From an uncultured Gemmatimonadota bacterium (GTDB lineage Bacteria; Gemmatimonadota; Gemmatimonadetes; Gemmatimonadales; GWC2-71-9): a stretch of DNA of 9,598 bases. Positions within the stretch are counted from its first letter, which is position 1. Each line of letters begins with the position of its first letter. Positions 6,119-9,598 of this stretch are shown here, one piece after another. The stretch covers positions 1 to 9,598 of the forward strand of contig CAJVYZ010000064.1 of the NCBI GenBank assembly GCA_913009915.1. Direction: 5' to 3'. Position numbers and translations under genes: made by a program. Below the pieces are notes generated by a model. It saw only the letters and a program-made list of their open reading frames with translations, made no database searches and was not told the origin of the DNA.

Positions 6119-6412
6119 CCGCTCCGATAACGGCGTCGTTAGGCGTTCGCGACTACAGGCGGTCGGGTGCCGCGACTTGCGCGGAAGGGCACGGCGGAAT
6201 CGAGTCCACAGCTTGCCCGGCGCGAGGAAGGATTGCCGCCGGTTTCCCAGCCCGTGCGCCAGCGGCAGGGTGTTCCCTCCGGCAACACGATTCGGCCGCT
6301 TCCCAGACGTCGTCAACATCGAGGTAGTCGAGCATCTCTACGCCGCCCGTATCTTCGATCTGCTCGAGCCACGGGGGTGGCCACCGTATCCACTCCGTTC
6401 CACGGTTATGGT
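6115..6412 (+). pseudogene. Decayed SAM-dependent methyltransferase
   Basis: A class I methyltransferase of the UbiG/methyltransf-11 kind appears to have decayed here. The ATG at 6115 overlaps the previous stop as ATGA. It reads MTAPITASLGVRDYRRSGAA and then loses recognisable sequence where the glycine-rich SAM-binding motif should be. Recognisable protein resumes in another frame at 6306: VVNIEVVEHLYAARIF followed by FDLLEP, matching the EVVEHLYAPR...LLEPGG region of such enzymes. It then shifts again at a run of five Gs (6373-6377) to GVATVSTPFHGYG. Two frame changes, missing motif I, and only ~100 codons against an expected 200-250 argue for a pseudogene. Sequencing error could explain the G-run shift but not the missing motif. 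An intact enzyme would have methylated a sugar or the glycan end; that role is inferred from context. Confidence 0.68.
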
Positions 6413-6645
6413 ATTAGGGGTGGGAGAGCTGCGACAGAAGCCAGATCAGGCTTTTCCGAAGCCGGCCGGTGCTGCGGGTGAGCCGGCACATGCTGCCGGG
6501 TCGGATGATCGGGTCCGCCGATATGCGACTCTCGGATGCAATACGGCGAATCATCCGGCCGGCAGATGAGTAGGCGATCCCCTCCGGAAAGACTTAGCAT
6601 CATCGCGGCACGTTCGCGATGTAGGCTGCAGTAAGCGATTCGATC
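6413..6645 (+). other. Non-coding remnant between pseudogene and oxidoreductase
   Basis: No gene is recognisable in these ~230 bases. They probably include the eroded 3' end of the methyltransferase (the frame that carries GVATVSTPFHGYG continues through ARSGFSEAGR). They also include the upstream region of the next gene, whose frame has a stop at 6622-6624. No convincing promoter or terminator was seen, so the downstream genes may depend on read-through from the main promoter. Confidence 0.5.
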
Positions 6646-8190
6646 ATGTCGTCGCCTGGAATCCCGCCAGTGGTGTTGGAGGAACATCGAGAGCCGCTCG
6701 GACTTCGCATTGCCGTCGAGGAATGGCGCATCCTCTGCCGGGTGGAAGGGCAATTTATCCAGCCGCCGCGAAGCGCCAGATTGGTGTGGCAATATTTTAG
6801 GCGTGTCGGACCCGTTGCCGCGTGGAGGAAGGTTCGCTCACGGCTTGCCGAAAGGGGAAGAAACCGGAAAGTTGCAGCGATTGGGGTCGGGACTCTGATC
6901 GAGGCGCCCACGCCGACGGATTGGCCACTCGGATGTCGAGTGATTTTCTTTGCGCCCAACCATCAGGACGATATCCGGCGGATATGCCTCGATGAGCGCT
7001 TCGTGTTCCCGATCGAACGCCTGCCACCCGAGGGCCCTGTTGCGAAGGTTGCGAACGGGCTGCCGGAGGAGTTGGTTCCGTACATCGGGTGGTCGGCGTA
7101 TTCGGGCGCGCCGGTTGATCGGCAGAGGGTGTTCGAGGGCCTTCAACGCCTGGTTGGTGCTCAGGCGCTCGTTCGATCCAGCGGCGGTGAGCGATCCGCG
7201 ACGGACGACCTAATTGTCGAGCGTGTGCCCTTGTCGGGCGGAGGCAAGCCCTCAGGGCGTCCTTCGGCAGTGCTCTTTGGGCTCGGCAACTACGCGAAGA
7301 CGCAGATCGTTCCGTGTATTTCGCGCCGGCTGGATCTCCGCTGCGTCCACGAGATCGATCCCGCACAGCTTCGCACCGCGCTCGGCTGGCGCGTAGATCT
7401 CGATACCTCACCAGAGCCCCGGAAGGACGAACACTACGACGTATGGTTTATAGCCGGCTACCATCACACCCATGCCGCACTCGCTCTTCGCGCTGTCCGG
7501 GATTCGGCCTACGCGGTGGTGGAAAAGCCCCTCGCCACCACGTGGGAACAGTATGCCGCGCTACAGGCGGTGAACGAGTCGGTTGCCGAACGCCGGATCT
7601 TCGCATGTTTCCAAAAACGATATTCAAAGCTGAATGATTGGGCGCGAATCGACCTGGCCGTGGCCCCAGGGGAGCCGGTGGACATGCATTGCATCGTCTT
7701 CGAGATACCTCTGCCGCCCTTGCATTGGTATAACTGGCCGAATTCAGGGAGCCGCATCATCTCCAACGGATGTCACTGGTTGGATTATTTTCTATTCGTG
7801 AACGGGTATTGCCGGGCGGTCGAAGCAGGGGTCTGGCGGACGTCGGGGTCCGATGTCGCGACCTTCGTGAGGTTGGAAAATGGCGCGAAACTGGTCATGA
7901 GCTTGACCGACACCGGGAGCGCGCGCCTGGGGGTGCGGGACGTGATCGAACTGCGGGCCGGGAACGTTACGGTACGCTTGACCGATGGTACCTACTATGA
8001 AGCGGAGAACACGGCTCGGGTTCTGCGTCGACGCCGCGAGAATCCAATGGCGGCGTATCGTAGGATGTATCATACGATCTGCGGGCGGATCGCCGATGGA
8101 CAGCCCGGGGACGATCCCAGCACGTTGTACTCGACCAAGCTAATGCTCCAAATCGAAGACGAGCTGGAGGCGAAGCGCCCGGGCCACTGA
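6646..8190 (+). CDS. Gfo/Idh/MocA-family oxidoreductase with an extra N-terminal domain
   Basis: This 514-residue protein has a C-terminal NAD(P)-dependent sugar oxidoreductase module. The dinucleotide fold starts VLFGLGNYAKTQIV (209-222), the catalytic-lysine motif EKP is at 293-295 (VVEKPLATTW), and NGCHWLDYF (374-382) supplies the conserved His/Asp of the second domain. Most family members are 330-400 residues; the first ~200 residues here are extra. By eye, residues 45-125 follow the same pattern as residues ~66-145 of the next protein, an MDR GroES-like domain (compare KVAAIGVGTLIEA with GYCNVGAVMEV, and PLGCRVIFFAPNH with ASGDRLASNGRH). It may therefore be a bi-domain enzyme whose MDR half has shrunk and lost its Rossmann fold. 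An in-frame stop at 6622 makes ATG 6646 the first start, although it lacks a good ribosome binding site. The substrate is unknown; context suggests a nucleotide sugar or glycan residue. Confidence 0.85.
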   Translation: MSSPGIPPVVLEEHREPLGLRIAVEEWRILCRVEGQFIQPPRSARLVWQYFRRVGPVAAWRKVRSRLAERGRNRKVAAIGVGTLIEAPTPTDWPLGCRVIFFAPNHQDDIRRICLDERFVFPIERLPPEGPVAKVANGLPEELVPYIGWSAYSGAPVDRQRVFEGLQRLVGAQALVRSSGGERSATDDLIVERVPLSGGGKPSGRPSAVLFGLGNYAKTQIVPCISRRLDLRCVHEIDPAQLRTALGWRVDLDTSPEPRKDEHYDVWFIAGYHHTHAALALRAVRDSAYAVVEKPLATTWEQYAALQAVNESVAERRIFACFQKRYSKLNDWARIDLAVAPGEPVDMHCIVFEIPLPPLHWYNWPNSGSRIISNGCHWLDYFLFVNGYCRAVEAGVWRTSGSDVATFVRLENGAKLVMSLTDTGSARLGVRDVIELRAGNVTVRLTDGTYYEAENTARVLRRRRENPMAAYRRMYHTICGRIADGQPGDDPSTLYSTKLMLQIEDELEAKRPGH

Positions 8191-8302
8191 TCGCTTGCCC
8201 CCCCGGGAGGCGGAAGTTCTCGAAGTATGGCCTGAGTGGGCGGCGCCGAAGCTTGGCGCATGCGATTGCGGTCAAAAACAAAAACGGAAAGAATAGAATT
8301 CC

Positions 8303-9598
8303 ATGAAACAGATCCTGCAAAACCTGAAGGACGGGCGCACTGAACTGGCCGACGTCCCGATCCCACACGTACGGCCCGGCTGTCTTCTTATCCGCACGAC
8401 CAGATCTCTGGTGTCGGCGGGAACCGAGCGGATGTTGGTCGATTTCGGAAAGGCGAATTTCATTCAAAAAGCCCGCCAGCAGCCCGACAAGGTCAAGATG
8501 GTTCTGGATAAGGTGAAGAGCGATGGTTTGGTGCCCACCCTGGAGGCGGTGCGTAACAAGCTCGACCAGCCCCTACCCTTGGGGTACTGCAACGTTGGAG
8601 CAGTGATGGAGGTCGGCGCCGGAACGGCGGGTTTCGCGTCCGGCGATCGGTTGGCATCGAACGGCCGGCACGCGGAGGTCGTCAACGTTTCGAGGAACCT
8701 CTGCGCGAGGATTCCCGAATCCGTAAGCGACGAGGAGGCGGCATTCACGGTGATCGGGGCCATTGCCCTGCAGGGTATCCGCCTGGTTCAGCCGACGCTG
8801 GGCGAGGCGGTCGCGGTGACCGGCCTCGGCCTTATCGGTCTGGTGGCTGTACAACTGCTCAAAGCGAACGGCTGCCGGGTACTCGGAATCGATTTTGACC
8901 GCACCCGTCTGGAGTTGGCGCGGCAGTTCGGTGCCGAGGTGGTCGACCTGTCGAAAGGCGAGGATCCCGTGTCCGTAGCGGAGCGCTTTTCCCGCGGCCG
9001 TGGACTGGATGCGGTGCTAATCACGGCCTCCACGAAGAGCAGCGAGCCGGTACACCAAGCGGCCCTAATGTCGCGTAAGCGCGGGCGCATTGTGCTTGTC
9101 GGCGTGGCGGGGTTGGAGTTGTCCCGGGCCGATTTCTATGAGAAGGAATTGACGTTTCAGGTTTCCTGTTCCTACGGACCGGGCCGTTACGACCCGGCCT
9201 ACGAGGAGGAAGGCTCGGACTATCCCGTCGGATTCGTGCGCTGGACCGAGCAGCGTAATTTCGAGGCGGTCCTGGACATGCTCGCCGACGGGCGCCTCGA
9301 CGTAAAGCCACTCATCTCCCATCGTTTCAGTCTCCACCAAGCGGCGGAGGCGTATCAGATCGTTGCGGGACGCGACCCTTCGCTCGGGATCCTTTTGGAA
9401 TACCCGCCCGCAGAGGGCGCAGTGCTGGGGGCTGCCGGAAATACGGTTCAACTCCCCGGTCGCGCTGAGAAGCGAAGAAGAACGCCTAGCGTATCGGTCG
9501 GCTTCGTCGGCGCCGGAAACTACGCGAACTCGGTGCTGATACCGGCCTTTGGGAAGGCGGGCGTTCGTCTGCGTAGCGTGGCATCCCGGGCGGGGGTG
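8303..9598 (+). CDS. Bi-domain oxidoreductase (MDR dehydrogenase + Gfo/Idh/MocA), 3'-partial
   Basis: The frame starts at ATG 8303 (GGAAAG lies 11 bases upstream) and is still open at the window end, 432 codons later. Residues 1 to ~375 form an alcohol-dehydrogenase-like MDR unit: GroES-like domain with SLVSAGTERM, then a Rossmann fold with VTGLGLIGLVAVQLL (GLGLIG at 174-179) and GRIVLVGVAGLEL. The zinc ligands of classical dehydrogenases (GHE, CxxC cluster) are not seen, which is usual for this subgroup. After a linker, VGFVGAGNYANSVLIPAF (from residue 399) begins a second dinucleotide fold of the Gfo/Idh/MocA type. Full-length members of this fused family are around 700 residues and are found in polysaccharide clusters, often near heparinase II/III-like genes (established, from memory). 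The reaction is not known. A 112-base gap separates it from the preceding oxidoreductase; no terminator is evident there. Confidence 0.88.
   Translation, partial: MKQILQNLKDGRTELADVPIPHVRPGCLLIRTTRSLVSAGTERMLVDFGKANFIQKARQQPDKVKMVLDKVKSDGLVPTLEAVRNKLDQPLPLGYCNVGAVMEVGAGTAGFASGDRLASNGRHAEVVNVSRNLCARIPESVSDEEAAFTVIGAIALQGIRLVQPTLGEAVAVTGLGLIGLVAVQLLKANGCRVLGIDFDRTRLELARQFGAEVVDLSKGEDPVSVAERFSRGRGLDAVLITASTKSSEPVHQAALMSRKRGRIVLVGVAGLELSRADFYEKELTFQVSCSYGPGRYDPAYEEEGSDYPVGFVRWTEQRNFEAVLDMLADGRLDVKPLISHRFSLHQAAEAYQIVAGRDPSLGILLEYPPAEGAVLGAAGNTVQLPGRAEKRRRTPSVSVGFVGAGNYANSVLIPAFGKAGVRLRSVASRAGV

Noticed and set aside
8243..8259. Possible terminator between the two oxidoreductases (GCGCC/GGCGC)
   Set aside because: The stem is only 5 bp and no T-run follows, so it does not resemble an intrinsic terminator.

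Overview
The window is GC-rich chromosomal-type DNA, probably from a gammaproteobacterium. That guess rests on an RfaH-type ops element in front of a polysaccharide operon and on the overall gene style; no rRNA or marker gene is present to name the organism. The first 78 bases are not biological: they are a poly-T stretch plus an Illumina P7/index/read-2 adapter, so genomic sequence starts at about position 79 and the window is the raw end of an untrimmed draft contig.

Left part (79-2007, minus strand). An ABC transporter ATPase of the LolD/MacB type (98-802) overlaps the 3' end of its partner FtsX-like permease. The permease is broken: its first half is missing and replaced, in frame, by the N-terminal ~206 residues of an IS1182-family (DDE) transposase. 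The result is one 380-codon reading frame (792-1934), half transposase and half permease. Either an IS insertion followed by an adjacent deletion, or an assembly chimera, could explain it. The likely outer IS end lies near 2007.

Middle (2008-2916). There is no convincing gene for ~900 bases. The stretch instead holds what looks like the control region of the operon that follows: an inverted repeat overlapping the -35 of a reasonable sigma-70 promoter (TTTACG-N17-TAAAAT), then about 75 nt into the predicted transcript an exact 12-nt match to the ops element (GGCGGTAGCGTG), the DNA signal that recruits the antitermination factor RfaH. A ~520-nt untranslated leader follows.

Right part (2917-9598, plus strand). 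This is a polysaccharide (capsule/O-antigen/exopolysaccharide) biosynthesis operon: two GT4 glycosyltransferases, a GT2 glycosyltransferase, a decayed SAM-dependent methyltransferase, a Gfo/Idh/MocA-type oxidoreductase with an odd N-terminal domain, and the start of a bi-domain oxidoreductase (zinc-less MDR dehydrogenase fused to Gfo/Idh/MocA), cut by the window end. The first four reading frames are chained by three ATGA stop/start overlaps. The glycosyltransferases would add successive sugars to a lipid-linked repeat unit at the inner membrane face; the oxidoreductases probably alter a nucleotide sugar or glycan residue, though their substrate is unknown.

Most interesting points: the ops element with its promoter; the in-frame transposase-permease fusion; the frame-broken methyltransferase in an otherwise intact coupled operon; and the apparent paralogy between the two oxidoreductases, in which the first seems to keep only a reduced GroES-like piece of the MDR half.
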